DNA of 64,000 bases from Virgibacillus aidingensis (GCF_010994035.1 NZ_WIXN01000006.1:124001-188000), one strand, 5' to 3'. Shown: positions 31,060-41,893, numbered from the stretch's first letter. Translations and numbers: made by a program. Notes: generated by a model from the letters alone, not told the origin.

Positions 31060-31686
31060 TCAAAGTACTTTATTCAGCAGCTTACCTTCTTCCATATATA
31101 AAATACGGTCCCCCAGCTTCTCGGCTTCTTCCTTTTGATGTGTAACCATAATAACAGGAATCTTCCATGTCTGATGCAATCGCAGTAATTCATCCTGGCA
31201 TTCCAACCGTGTTTTTTCATCCAGTGCTGAAAAAGGTTCGTCCAAAAGCAAGCATTCCGGCTTTGTGGCCAGTGCGCGCACTAAAGCAACCCGCTGTTTT
31301 TCCCCGCCGGAAATCTGGTGCGGGTAGCTGGCAAGCAGATGGTGAATACCCACCACATCTGCCAGCTGGTGAACGAGCCCCTCTTCATTCGAGCCATACT
31401 GAATGTTTTTTTCCACTGTCATATGCGGAAAAAGAGCGTAGTCCTGAAACAAATACCCGATTTGCCGTTTTTGGATCGGAACGGCCCTCCTCTTTGTTTG
31501 AAAGAGCACACGGTCATTCAGCTGAATAAGTCCTTTATCCGGGTTGCTGATCCCTGCAATTGCATTTAAAATGGTAGTTTTCCCCGCGCCTGAAGGGCCG
31601 AACAAAACTACAATCTCATTATGGACCTTGAAAGAGACATCCAAAGAATAGTTTTTCAATTTTCTCATCAACTTTACTGAAAGCAT
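31060..31686 (-). CDS. modC: Molybdate ABC transporter, ATP-binding protein ModC
   Basis: The ATPase that powers molybdate import. The 208-residue product has Walker A FGPSGAGKTTILNAIAG (about 30-46), Q-loop FQDYALFPHMTV, signature ISGGEKQRVALVRALA and Walker B CLLLDEPFSALD. It ends soon after the H-loop (MVTHQKEEAEKLGDRILYM), so the C-terminal Mop/TOBE molybdate-binding domain of Escherichia coli ModC is absent, giving a minimal ATPase. It starts 14 bases after modB and completes modABC. Tungstate rather than molybdate cannot be excluded. Confidence 0.88.
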   Translation of the reverse strand: MLSVKLMRKLKNYSLDVSFKVHNEIVVLFGPSGAGKTTILNAIAGISNPDKGLIQLNDRVLFQTKRRAVPIQKRQIGYLFQDYALFPHMTVEKNIQYGSNEEGLVHQLADVVGIHHLLASYPHQISGGEKQRVALVRALATKPECLLLDEPFSALDEKTRLECQDELLRLHQTWKIPVIMVTHQKEEAEKLGDRILYMEEGKLLNKVL

Positions 31687-31700
31687 TTAAAAACCACCCA

Positions 31701-32378
31701 TCATTTTTCCGAAGTAAAACGCAAAATATTCCGGCCGCTCCACCAATTCAGCCATAAAATGGCCGCAAATCCTAAAATAATTATGCTGATGGTCCAGAAC
31801 ATGGCAGCTTCCGTATTCCCCGATTCCGCGGCAAAATAAATGGCGAGGGGAATAGTTTCCGTTTCATTTGGTATGTAGCCGGCAACCATTAGTGTGGCAC
31901 CAAATTCCCCGAGTGCCCTGGCAAATGTAAGCACAAGTCCGGCCAGCAGTCCCGGCCAGGCAAGGGGGAAGGAAATAGTCCAAAACACCCGCCATCTGGA
32001 CGCCCCCATGGTAAAAGCTGCATTTTCAAGCGACTGGTCATATTTTTGAAAGGAAGCAGCAGCACTCTGGTACATTAACGGAAAAGCCACTACAATGGCT
32101 GCCAGTACTGCTCCCGCCCAAGTAAAAACAATTTGAAAGTCAAACAATTGCAGTAAAAGGCTTCCGATCGGCCCGTTCCTTCCAAATAAATATAAAAGCC
32201 CAAAGCCCACCACCGTAGGAGGCAGAACGAGCGGCAGCATGATCAAAGCTTCCAGCGGCCGCTTTCCGGGAAAATCATTTCTTGCCATGATTCTTGCACA
32301 TACAGTTCCAAGTATAAACACGATGGCTGTAGCAATCCCGGCAATTTGCAATGATAAAATTAATGGTGTAAAGTTCAT
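31701..32378 (-). CDS. modB: Molybdate ABC transporter permease ModB
   Basis: A 225-residue permease with about five to six membrane helices. It has the family's PLVLPPTVVGFGLLYLFGRNGPIG motif and the EAA loop region AAFTMGASRWRVFWTISFPLAWPGLLAG that couples to the ATPase, followed by ALGEFGATLMVAGYIPNETETIPLAIY, diagnostic of molybdate permeases. AAGGAAGTAGG precedes the ATG. The gene lies between modA and modC on the same strand with short gaps. Confidence 0.93.
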   Translation of the reverse strand: MNFTPLILSLQIAGIATAIVFILGTVCARIMARNDFPGKRPLEALIMLPLVLPPTVVGFGLLYLFGRNGPIGSLLLQLFDFQIVFTWAGAVLAAIVVAFPLMYQSAAASFQKYDQSLENAAFTMGASRWRVFWTISFPLAWPGLLAGLVLTFARALGEFGATLMVAGYIPNETETIPLAIYFAAESGNTEAAMFWTISIIILGFAAILWLNWWSGRNILRFTSEK

Positions 32379-32406
32379 TCCAGCCTACTTCCTTTATCAT
32401 GAAGTA

Positions 32407-33189
32407 CTAATTGATAAATCCGTGTGTTTCAAAAATTTCTTCTGCTGCATCACTTGTTAAAAAATCAATAAAGTTTTCCGCCTCTTTACTGCTTGTACTG
32501 TTTGTCATGACAGCCGCAGGGTAAGTGATTGGCTCATGCAGGGAAGTGTCTATTTCCAGTAAAATTTCCGTTTTTTCTGATTTTATGGCGTCCGTGTAAT
32601 AAACAAATCCAATATCTGTGTTTCCTGATTCGACATAGGAGAGCGCCTGCCGGACATCTTTTGCAAAAATAAACTGTTCGGATATGTCCTCCCACACATT
32701 GGTTGCAATCAAAGCTTCCCTCGCATATTTTCCTGCCGGCACACTATCCGGATTGCCGACAGCTATGTTGTTTAAATCCAGTAAAGGCAAATCTTCAAGT
32801 GAATCAATTTCCAGTTTGCTTTCTTTTCCCCCTATAAGGACCATCCGGTTTTCTGCAAAATCCATTCTGGTTTCAGGCAGGATTAATTCCTGATCCTGGA
32901 GAAAATCCATACGCAATTGATCAGCGGATAGGAAAAGATCTACAGGGGCTCCCTGCTGAATTTGCTGGGACAAGGTGCCTGAACTACCGTAATTTACCGT
33001 AATATCAATATAGGGATGTGATTCTTCAAATACTTCCACAATATCCTGCAGCACATCTGAAAGACTTGTCGCAGCAGATATAAACAATTCGCTTTCTTCT
33101 GTAGAAGGGCGAAATAATTCATCATCTGATTGGCTGCTGCATCCGGTAAAGACGAGAAAGCCTGTTATTAACATAAGAAAATACTTCAC
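32407..33189 (-). CDS. modA: Molybdate-binding lipoprotein ModA
   Basis: The substrate-binding lipoprotein of the molybdate importer. The 260-residue product starts at a GTG after AAGGAG. It has a short lipoprotein signal ending FTGC (cysteine at about residue 17), then a type-2 periplasmic binding fold with LFISAATSLSDVLQDI, NYGSSGTLSQQIQQGAPVDLFLSA and NPDSVPAGKYAREAL, all typical of ModA oxyanion-binding serines. It would be anchored outside the membrane and deliver molybdate to ModBC. Molybdenum cofactor synthesis genes are not in the window. Confidence 0.93.
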   Translation of the reverse strand: MKYFLMLITGFLVFTGCSSQSDDELFRPSTEESELFISAATSLSDVLQDIVEVFEESHPYIDITVNYGSSGTLSQQIQQGAPVDLFLSADQLRMDFLQDQELILPETRMDFAENRMVLIGGKESKLEIDSLEDLPLLDLNNIAVGNPDSVPAGKYAREALIATNVWEDISEQFIFAKDVRQALSYVESGNTDIGFVYYTDAIKSEKTEILLEIDTSLHEPITYPAAVMTNSTSSKEAENFIDFLTSDAAEEIFETHGFIN

Positions 33190-33224
33190 TTAAAAAACTC
33201 CTTATTCATGAAAGATATGAAATT

Positions 33225-33722
33225 TTAGTTTTTACGGCGGCGCTTCCTGCGTTTTGGGTAAACGGAAATAATAGCCAGCAGCATGATCAGAATAAAAAGA
33301 ACGGATAGGATTAAAAAGAAATTGCCGACTGGTATAAACAGCGCCGTCACTGTGTATAAAACAGCTGGAATCGTCGTGGCATACGCACTCATTTTCCAAA
33401 GTATAGAGAACCGCAGTTTCCTCCCCATCAGCCTGGCAACAGCCACGGCGATGTAAGCCACAAGGGAAAGGGACAGAAATACGATGATTGTTAATGGCAA
33501 ATAAAAGAATATAAAGAAATAAATAAGAAAGAAAAGGAAATTCATTTCGGCCATTAAATTTTCCGCACCTGTCCATTGCGCTATAAAAGAGGGAACAGCC
33601 ACAAGAAGAAGGAGCAAAAACATATATATTACCGTAATATCCATACCGATTCGATTCAATTTAAAAATTGCATTCTTATTTGGAAGTTTGATACTATGTA
33701 TAAATGCTTGAAAAAAAATCAT
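33225..33722 (-). CDS. Small membrane protein, DUF1189-like
   Basis: A 165-residue protein with four hydrophobic segments and a basic tail (YPKRRKRRRKN). The N-terminus MIFFQAFIHSIKLPNKNAIF followed by FKLNRIGMDITVIYMFLLLL resembles DUF1189 membrane proteins, which are usually about 250 residues, so this is a short version or a distant relative. An AAGGG site lies eight bases before the ATG. It is upstream of modA on the same strand, 35 bases away, and may be cotranscribed. No function is known. Confidence 0.65.
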   Translation of the reverse strand: MIFFQAFIHSIKLPNKNAIFKLNRIGMDITVIYMFLLLLLVAVPSFIAQWTGAENLMAEMNFLFFLIYFFIFFYLPLTIIVFLSLSLVAYIAVAVARLMGRKLRFSILWKMSAYATTIPAVLYTVTALFIPVGNFFLILSVLFILIMLLAIISVYPKRRKRRRKN

Positions 33723-34274
33723 TATGACAGCCCTTTTGTATTTTAGATTAAACAGAAAGTGAATTTCTGCAGCATGATAAAAAATGGCATATGGAAATAA
33801 GCCATATACTCATTATAAGGCAAATGGACAAGAAATTCTTGTGAAGGGCTTGTATAAAAAGTGACATTTTCATGGAAGGCGGACGAACCCGGATGTAATC
33901 TCTGTACTTTTTACAGGTATATAGATAAGCCCATTTTGTCATGCAATAAAAAAATCTGCCAAATTATTACCCGGGAAATATTTTATTCAACGTATTTCGA
34001 CAACTATTTCAGATAAAAACATGTTATCATAATATAACAATCCAATTACACACATATAAACATGATGGGGCAGACCAATACGGATAAAGCCGGGGACGAT
34101 GTAAAAGTATCAGGTTTTGCGACCTGCATTGCCAGCAAGGAATACGTCACATATACTGACGAATTCTTTAAAAGAATAATGGCTGGTATTATCATAAAAG
34201 GAAAGCAGTAACTTAAGGAGGGAAGGTCGCCTTCTTTCCCATGCTTAAAAACAGGGGATCCAGCGACCGTTTTG
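33723..34274. other. Intergenic region with Noc-box-like site and structured yybS leader
   Basis: A 552-base divergent gap. It contains ATTACCCGGGAAAT (33966-33979), one mismatch from the published Noc-binding palindrome. It also contains a run of paired segments between 34111 and 34240 described in the findings. A 49-codon open frame (34062-34211) has no ribosome-binding site and is probably chance. Confidence 0.5.
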
Positions 34275-35222
34275 ATGAATCAATCAAAAAGATTAACGGA
34301 TGGAGCTTTATGGACAGTAATATACATTTTACTGATGATAATAGCAGTTTATGTACCGGTTATATCGCTTTTTGGCCTGCTGTTATTACCTGTTCCAATT
34401 ACGATATATGCTTCCCGGTATGATTGGAAATCTGCAGCTTTAATGGGAATAACGGCAATTATTTTGTCGACGCTGACTGCAACGGTTGCCTCCCTGCCTT
34501 TGGCTGTCATGACAGTGCTGGGCGGAGTAGTGATCGGGAGTGCCATCCGGCAAAATGTTTCCGCATACGAAACATGGGCACGAGGCACTTTAGGCTTTGT
34601 TGGCGGCCTTTTATTTGTATTTGTATTTATCCAGCTTGTTTTCCAAATCAACTTAGTGGAACAAATAGAACAAATGATGAATGAATCATGGGAAATGACG
34701 GAAAACATGATGGGGCAATTCGGTGTCCAGGAACAAATGGAAGAGACACAGACGGTAATGCAGGATCTTATTGGTGTTATGATTGATTTATTTCCTGTGT
34801 TTCTGGCCGGTACTGCCGTAGTTTTTGCGTTCTTCAGCCAGTGGATCAGCTATAAAGTGATAAACAAAATTGAAAATAAAAACTATCGTTTTCCGCCATT
34901 CCGCAATTTGCGCTTTCCAATATCTCTTATTTGGATTTATTTTGGAGCTTTTCTATTATCATTTTTCATGGCAGAGTCCGATAGCAGTTTATACATTGCG
35001 GTACAAAACCTTTTCGTGCTAGTTGGGCTCCTTATGGCAGTTCAGGGTATTTCCTTTATCTTTTTTTACGCACACCATAAAAAAATGTCCAAAGCATTGC
35101 CGGTAATCAGTATAATTTTGACAGTGCTTTTTCCAATGTTTTTTCTTTATTTGATACGAATAATCGGTATAATTGACTTAGGATTTGGTTTAAGAGACAG
35201 ACTTGGAGATAAAAAGGGCTGA
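34275..35222 (+). CDS. yybS: DUF2232 membrane protein YybS
   Basis: A 315-residue protein with about eight membrane segments, starting MNQSKRLTDGALWTVIYILL. DUF2232 proteins such as B. subtilis YybS precede gdpP-rplI-dnaC, as here. They resemble substrate-capture subunits of ECF transporters, but no substrate is known. The start is set by homology (KRLTDGAL); a TTG lies one codon earlier. No ribosome-binding site is at normal distance; the nearest good one (AAGGAGG, 34215-34221) is 54 bases upstream inside a hairpin. Confidence 0.88.
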   Translation: MNQSKRLTDGALWTVIYILLMIIAVYVPVISLFGLLLLPVPITIYASRYDWKSAALMGITAIILSTLTATVASLPLAVMTVLGGVVIGSAIRQNVSAYETWARGTLGFVGGLLFVFVFIQLVFQINLVEQIEQMMNESWEMTENMMGQFGVQEQMEETQTVMQDLIGVMIDLFPVFLAGTAVVFAFFSQWISYKVINKIENKNYRFPPFRNLRFPISLIWIYFGAFLLSFFMAESDSSLYIAVQNLFVLVGLLMAVQGISFIFFYAHHKKMSKALPVISIILTVLFPMFFLYLIRIIGIIDLGFGLRDRLGDKKG

Positions 35223-35459
35223 AAAAAACCGGTGCATGACCCGTGTTTTATGTAATCAGACCAGATGCAGCCCGGACTTTAGCCAAGTACTGACACAATA
35301 AAAGCCAGCATTAAAATTTATTTCCTGCTCCGTGATTGGAGAACATGAGAAAAATCTGCTTTGGAATGAGCTGGTATGATACCTGTCAGTTGTTTTTAAT
35401 ATAAACAGGTTCAGCAATGTGAAGCAGGGTATCATACCCGTTGTGAGGAGCTGAAGACG

Positions 35460-37433
35460 ATGGCGGAATTACAAAAAAAATCAAGATTCAGCAGCCATTT
35501 ATGGATCATTTATTTATTGTCCATTATTTTGCTTGCCGTGATATGGTATTTCCAATGGGTACTGGGCCTGATTATGACTGTTCTGCTTGCAGTATCCTTT
35601 TATTACAGTATCCGAACCGAAAGAACATTGCAAAGTGAAGCGGAAAGATACATTACTACGCTCTCCCACCGGATTAAAAAAGTCGGTGAGGAAGCACTGC
35701 TGGAAATGCCCTTTGGTATTATTTTATATAATGAAGAATACAAGATTGAATGGACCAACCCATACATGAATAAATTCAGTGAGGATGAAAATCTTGTAGG
35801 AAGCTCGCTAAATGATCTTTCAGAGGATATTATTCCGATGATTAAGGAGAATAATGAGGAATTCTGGTTCAGTGTGAATGATTATAAGTTCATGACCACT
35901 GTAAGAAAAGATGAGCGCCTGCTTTATTTGTTTGATCGGACGGCACAATCGGAGTTGCAGCAATTATATCGTAATGATCAGACGGTGTTAGCAATTATAT
36001 TCCTGGATAATTATGAAGAAATCACCCAAAACATGGACGATACACATAAGAGCCAGTTGAACTCTGAAGTGACTGCCAGGTTAAATGAATGGTCCAAAAA
36101 ACACGGACTCTACTTAAAGCGCACGTCGCAGGAACGCTTTTTAGCGGTAGGGACGGAAGAAATATTACGGAAGTTGGAAGACAATAAATTTGATATACTG
36201 GATGAAATCCGCGGACTGGATATGGAGCAGGGAAATCCGGTTACCTTAAGTATCGGAGTTGGCTCCGGAGAGCTCGGCCTGCCTGCGCTTGGCGAACTTG
36301 CGCAGTCCAGCCTTGATTTGGCACTGGGTCGAGGCGGTGACCAGGTTGCCATTAAAGGGGAGCACGGAAAAGTCCGTTTCTATGGCGGAAAAACAAATCC
36401 CATGGAAAAACGGACACGGGTTCGCGCCAGGGTAATATCCCATGCATTGAGAGATTTGGTCAGAGCAAGTGACAATGTAATTATTATGGGTCATAAATCT
36501 CCGGATATGGATTCTATTGGTGCAGCCATTGGGATATTGAATATTGCCCAGTCCAACGAGGTGGACGGCTACATCGTCTTTGATGAAGATGATGTGGATA
36601 CAGGCGTTTACCGGCTTGTGGAAGCAATTAAAGGAGACGAGGAGTTATGGCAGTATTTTATCCCGCCGGATGAGGCAGAAGAGTTAACAGACTCGCGAAG
36701 TCTTGTTGTCATTGTGGATACCCATAAACCATCCATGGTGGCAGAGGACCGGATTTTGAAGCTGTCTGATCATAAGGTAGTGATTGATCACCATAGAAGG
36801 TCGGAGGAATTCGTGGAAAATCCAACCCTCGTTTATATGGAACCATATGCTTCTTCTACAGCAGAGCTGGTTACCGAGCTTTTGGAGTACCAGCCAAAAA
36901 CGAAAAAGCTGAAAATGCTGGAAGCAACAGCGCTATTATCCGGGATTATTGTTGATACCAAGAGCTTTACATTGCGAACAGGATCCCGTACCTTTGATGC
37001 GGCTTCCTATCTGCGTTCCAAGGGAGCAGATACTGTGCTTGTTCAGCGGTTTATGAAGGAAGACCTCGACATTTATATTAAACGGAGCAGATTAATTGAA
37101 AGAACAGAAATCTTTCATGATAATATAGCCATTTCTGCAGCTGAGAGCGGCATTACCTATGGGCCGGTTATCCTAGCACAGGCAGCAGACACCCTGCTGA
37201 CCATGAGCGGGGTCAGGGCTTCCTTTGTCATTTCCGAGCGGGAAGATGGCAGGATCGGAATCAGTGCCAGGTCACTGGGGGATATCAATGTACAGATCAT
37301 TATGGAGAAAATGAATGGCGGCGGCCATTTAACAAATGCTGCTACCCAAATAGAAGATACAACCATCTCGGATGCCGAGAAGCTGTTAAAAGATATTTTA
37401 ACGGAGTATTTTGAAGGGAGAGAAGAAGAGTGA
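35460..37433 (+). CDS. gdpP: Cyclic-di-AMP phosphodiesterase GdpP
   Basis: GdpP degrades cyclic di-AMP and so tunes potassium and osmolyte transport and wall stress responses. The 657-residue product has two N-terminal membrane helices (about 15-50), a PAS-like domain, a degenerate GGDEF domain (no [16 protein letters not shown] region near 290), and a DHH-DHHA1 catalytic module. The catalytic part contains [15 protein letters not shown] (about 343-357), [16 protein letters not shown] and the C-terminal [11 protein letters not shown]. rplI overlaps its stop by four bases. The leader has overlapping self-complementary segments. Confidence 0.95.
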   Translation: MAELQKKSRFSSHLWIIYLLSIILLAVIWYFQWVLGLIMTVLLAVSFYYSIRTERTLQSEAERYITTLSHRIKKVGEEALLEMPFGIILYNEEYKIEWTNPYMNKFSEDENLVGSSLNDLSEDIIPMIKENNEEFWFSVNDYKFMTTVRKDERLLYLFDRTAQSELQQLYRNDQTVLAIIFLDNYEEITQNMDDTHKSQLNSEVTARLNEWSKKHGLYLKRTSQERFLAVGTEEILRKLEDNKFDILDEIRGLDMEQGNPVTLSIGVGSGELGLPALGELAQSSLDLALGRGGDQVAIKGEHGKVRFYGGKTNPMEKRTRVRARVISHALRDLVRASDNVIIMGHKSPDMDSIGAAIGILNIAQSNEVDGYIVFDEDDVDTGVYRLVEAIKGDEELWQYFIPPDEAEELTDSRSLVVIVDTHKPSMVAEDRILKLSDHKVVIDHHRRSEEFVENPTLVYMEPYASSTAELVTELLEYQPKTKKLKMLEATALLSGIIVDTKSFTLRTGSRTFDAASYLRSKGADTVLVQRFMKEDLDIYIKRSRLIERTEIFHDNIAISAAESGITYGPVILAQAADTLLTMSGVRASFVISEREDGRIGISARSLGDINVQIIMEKMNGGGHLTNAATQIEDTTISDAEKLLKDILTEYFEGREEE

Positions 37434-37879
37434 AAGTAATTTTTCTAAAAGATGTGAAGGGTAAAGGAAAAAAAGGTGATGTCAAAAATGTTTCGGATGG
37501 CTATGCACGAAATTATCTTTTGAAGAATAATCTTGCCCAGGAAGCGACTCCCGGCAATTTGAAGGCGCTGGAAGCAAAGAAAAAGAAAAATGAGCAATTG
37601 GAACAGGAAGAAAAAGAAGAGGCGATGAACCTCAAGGATACGCTGGCTGATTTAACGGTAGAGCTGAAGGCAAAGTCAGGAGACAGCGGCCGGCTGTTCG
37701 GCTCGATTACGAGCAAGCAGATTGCAGATGCCCTTGAGAAACAGCATGGCTACAAAATTGATAAGCGAAAAATGGAATTGGATCAGCCAATCCGTGCATT
37801 GGGCTACACCACCGTGCCGGTGAAACTGCATCCGGAAGTTTCCGGTTCCGTGAAAGTGCATGTGACAGAACAAAAGTAG
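37430..37879 (+). CDS. rplI: Large ribosomal subunit protein bL9
   Basis: bL9 bridges the L1 stalk region of neighbouring ribosomes. The 149-residue product begins [31 protein letters not shown] in the standard pattern, then a long connecting helix rich in Lys/Glu (50-80) and a C-terminal domain ([17 protein letters not shown]). Translation starts at a GTG that overlaps the gdpP stop, indicating translational coupling. dnaC follows 92 bases later. Confidence 0.96.
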   Translation: MKVIFLKDVKGKGKKGDVKNVSDGYARNYLLKNNLAQEATPGNLKALEAKKKKNEQLEQEEKEEAMNLKDTLADLTVELKAKSGDSGRLFGSITSKQIADALEKQHGYKIDKRKMELDQPIRALGYTTVPVKLHPEVSGSVKVHVTEQK

Positions 37880-37971
37880 AACCGGAATATGGAATTGGGG
37901 AATTTTTAAGCTAACGGACTCACTGGAAGGTGGGTCTTCTTTACCTTTTATTTACGCAGGAGGAGACAAGC

Positions 37972-39339
37972 ATGAATGAGGCATGGAATGACCGCATACC
38001 GCCCCATAATATTGAAGCAGAGCAATCCGTGATTGGTGCGATTTTCCTTGATCCGGAGTCTTTTTCTACTGCCTCGGAGGTTCTGATGCCGGAAGATTTC
38101 TTCCGTGCAGGGCACCAGCGCATCTTCAATGCCATGGTGCAGCTTGCGGATAAGGGAGAGCCGATTGATCTTGTCACGGTAACTTCTTTTTTGCATAATC
38201 GAAAGGAACTGGATGAAGCCGGCGGGGTTTCCTATCTTTCGGATGTAGCGGGAAGTGTGCCGACAGCTGCCAATATTGGATATTATAGTAAAATAGTGGA
38301 AGAAAAAGCGTTATTGCGCCGGTTAATCCGTACGGCTACGGATATTGTTACTTCGGGCTTTGAGCGGGAAGATGAAGTAGAAGACGTGTTAAATGAAGCA
38401 GAGAAAAGTATTCTTGAAGTTTCTTCCAAACAAAATGCCGGTGCGTTTAAGTCGATTAAGGATGTTTTAATTGAGGTATATGATGATATTGAAAAGCTGC
38501 ACCTCCAAAGTGATGATGTAACGGGGGTTGCCAGTGGCTTTCGCGATCTTGACCGGTTAACTTCGGGATTTCAGCCGAATGACTTAATCATTGTTGCAGC
38601 ACGTCCGTCCGTCGGTAAAACAGCATTTGCCCTGAATGTGGCACAAAATGTTGCTGTCAATACAGATGAAAATGTCGCGATATTCAGCTTGGAAATGGGC
38701 GCAGAGCAGCTTGTTTCCAGGATGCTTTGTGCGGAGGGGAATATTGATGCACAAAGGCTGAGAAACGGCCAGCTTCAAGCTGACGACTGGAGCAAGCTGA
38801 CAATGGCCATGGGAAGTTTGTCCAATGCGGGAATTTACATTGATGATTCGCCGGGTATTCGCGTGGCGGAAATCCGTTCAAAATGCCGCCGGCTGAAGCA
38901 GGAGCATGGGCTTGGCATGATTTTGATAGATTACTTACAGCTCATCCAAGGCAGTGTTAATTCCAAGGAGAACAGGCAGCAGGAAGTTTCCGAGATTTCC
39001 CGCTCTTTAAAAGCTTTGGCGCGTGAGTTAAATGTGCCGGTAATTGCATTGTCCCAGCTTTCCCGTGGTGTGGAATCCCGCCAGGATAAGCGGCCGATGA
39101 TGTCCGATTTGCGGGAATCCGGAAGTATTGAGCAGGATGCGGATATCGTTGGGTTTTTATACCGGGATGATTATTATGATACGGAATCAGAAAAACAGAA
39201 TATCATTGAAATAATCATTGCCAAGCAGCGTAATGGTCCGGTCGGATCCGTGGAGCTTGCGTTTGTGAAAGAATATAATAAATTTGTAGACTTGGATCAC
39301 AGGTATCAGGAAAGTGATGTTCCGCCTGTACCGGTGTAG
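37972..39339 (+). CDS. dnaC: Replicative DNA helicase DnaC (DnaB family)
   Basis: The hexameric 5'-3' helicase that unwinds DNA at the fork; called DnaC in B. subtilis. The 455-residue product starts MNEAWNDRIPPHNIEAEQSVIGAIFLD. It has the N-terminal primase-binding domain, a RecA-like core with Walker A ARPSVGKTAFALN (about 213-225), Walker B ILIDYLQL and the DnaB4 motif LSQLSRGVESRQDKRPMMSDLRESG. It ends with the arginine-finger region GFLYRDDYY. The ATG at 37972 follows GGAGGAG; the longer reading from 37930 lacks a site. Confidence 0.97.
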   Translation: MNEAWNDRIPPHNIEAEQSVIGAIFLDPESFSTASEVLMPEDFFRAGHQRIFNAMVQLADKGEPIDLVTVTSFLHNRKELDEAGGVSYLSDVAGSVPTAANIGYYSKIVEEKALLRRLIRTATDIVTSGFEREDEVEDVLNEAEKSILEVSSKQNAGAFKSIKDVLIEVYDDIEKLHLQSDDVTGVASGFRDLDRLTSGFQPNDLIIVAARPSVGKTAFALNVAQNVAVNTDENVAIFSLEMGAEQLVSRMLCAEGNIDAQRLRNGQLQADDWSKLTMAMGSLSNAGIYIDDSPGIRVAEIRSKCRRLKQEHGLGMILIDYLQLIQGSVNSKENRQQEVSEISRSLKALARELNVPVIALSQLSRGVESRQDKRPMMSDLRESGSIEQDADIVGFLYRDDYYDTESEKQNIIEIIIAKQRNGPVGSVELAFVKEYNKFVDLDHRYQESDVPPVPV

Positions 39340-39352
39340 AGGTTTGATGAAA

Positions 39353-39391
39353 CTGCGGATCAGGGAGTGCTGCCCTGGTTCGTGGTTTTTT
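39353..39391 (+). terminator. Terminator after dnaC
   Basis: A 13-pair stem with several G-U pairs (CTGCGGATCAGGG with CCCTGGTTCGTGG, 7-base loop) is followed by six T residues. Confidence 0.8.
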
Positions 39392-39512
39392 AAATCGGCT
39401 GCAGATTCACCTTCATAAATGGCTTAACCTGTGTAATGACGGGTTGGGCCATTTTATAATTTAAAAGAAAGTTGGTAAACTAAGAAAAGATAACTGAATA
39501 TAGCTATATTAG

Positions 39513-39591
39513 TTTTAACCGAACAATAAACATAATTACATTAAAATCGTTCGTGTTTTACATTGACTATCTTATATAATATTGGTAAACT
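39513..39591 (+). promoter_or_regulatory. purA promoter with inverted PurBoxes
   Basis: TTTTAACCGAACAATAA (39513-39529) and AAAATCGTTCGTGTTTT (39543-39559) carry inverted CGAAC cores like the paired PurR-binding boxes of B. subtilis pur genes. Directly downstream are TTGACT (39563-39568) and TAAACT (39586-39591), 17 bases apart, a plausible promoter. PurR repression of purA by adenine supply is inferred from these motifs. Confidence 0.65.
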
Positions 39592-39609
39592 TACTCATGT
39601 AATTATTAA

Positions 39610-40926
<1,317 letters not shown>

Positions 40927-40931
40927 AAGGA

Positions 40932-40963
40932 ATAAGTCGTCTCTTGCAGGCGGCTTATTTTTA
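40932..40963 (+). terminator. Terminator after purA
   Basis: AATAAGTCGTC pairs with GGCGGCTTATT (two G-U pairs) around TCTTGCA, followed by TTTT. Confidence 0.85.
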
Positions 40964-41191
40964 CACATCAAAAAAATTCTTGCAGAAAGTATTTCGGCAT
41001 TTAAATTTGTGGGATCAGCTTACCTAATTAGAAAAGCAGGCTGCATGTCACTTCCTATTCTATCATCTCGGGTTATTCTTCTTCCTCACTACTAAAAGTA
41101 AAGCTGTAAAAGAAATGAATAAGGATAGGATCGGGAACCGTAAAATCTATTTCATCTAAATGACAACTTTCAAGTGCTCTATGAATAAAAA

Positions 41192-41800
41192 CTATTGCTG
41201 CCGAGCTGAAAACCCAGTGATTTTAAAATCCAGGCCATCCTTTTGAAATGTAAATCTAAATGTATTGGCTAATTCCTGTTTACGGTATTTTCCCTCAATG
41301 ACTAAATGATATTGATAAAAACTGCGTTTCATATTCTGGATTTCTATTTGATCTAATGGACCTAGGGATGGCGGGTTAAACCCTGTTAAAGAATAAGCTT
41401 CAGCTAACCCTTTGACTACGGCTTCTTCAGCTAGTTCCGCACGTTCATCGCCGTGAATTTCCGGATTGGAAAGCTGCTGATAGATTTCAATTTTTTCAAG
41501 GCCAGCTTGCATTAAATAATTTTCAGTATAAAAATACGGCGTGAAAAGCTCATGTGCGAAGAAAAGTATGAGTAATAAACTTATGATCAATTCGACAGAA
41601 AACTTTACGCGAAATGATGTCATCCAATTAATCAACTTCTTCACTATCCATATGAAGAGCACTATAGCCATAACATAAATGATAATCTGAATGACATAAT
41701 GAACATGCAGAAAATCCAGGTGATAAGCTTGATTGAAAGATATATAAACCAAAAAAACAGTTATTAAAGAAAAAAAAGTGTTTCTAACAAATCCGCGCAA
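41192..41800 (-). CDS. Unrecognised membrane-anchored protein
   Basis: I do not recognise this family. From a TTG at 41800, placed just after AAAGGGTGG, the product is 202 residues. The frame stays open to a GTG at 41893, which would add about 31 residues but has no ribosome-binding site. There are three hydrophobic N-terminal segments (FFSLITVFLVYI, an isoleucine/valine-rich helix, and LIISLLLILFFAHELF), then about 110 soluble residues. That part (YHLVIEGKYRKQELANTFRF) looks like a small beta-rich extracytoplasmic domain. It is isolated, convergent to purA and divergent from walR. Function unknown. Confidence 0.75.
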   Translation of the reverse strand: MRGFVRNTFFSLITVFLVYISFNQAYHLDFLHVHYVIQIIIYVMAIVLFIWIVKKLINWMTSFRVKFSVELIISLLLILFFAHELFTPYFYTENYLMQAGLEKIEIYQQLSNPEIHGDERAELAEEAVVKGLAEAYSLTGFNPPSLGPLDQIEIQNMKRSFYQYHLVIEGKYRKQELANTFRFTFQKDGLDFKITGFSARQQ

Positions 41801-41893
41801 AAAACCACCCTTTCTATGTTCTCTCCATACGCCATTGTTGTTACAGATAACTTTATCCAGCATCCAAATAATAAGTAAATTCACAATTAACAC

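Noticed and set aside
34062-34211. 49-codon frame before yybS
   Set aside because: No ribosome-binding site, and the segment is better explained as paired leader RNA; kept only as part of that finding.
34215-34240. T-box antiterminator before yybS
   Set aside because: The GGAGGGAAGG hairpin lacks the conserved T-box bulge sequence and no specifier stem is recognisable.
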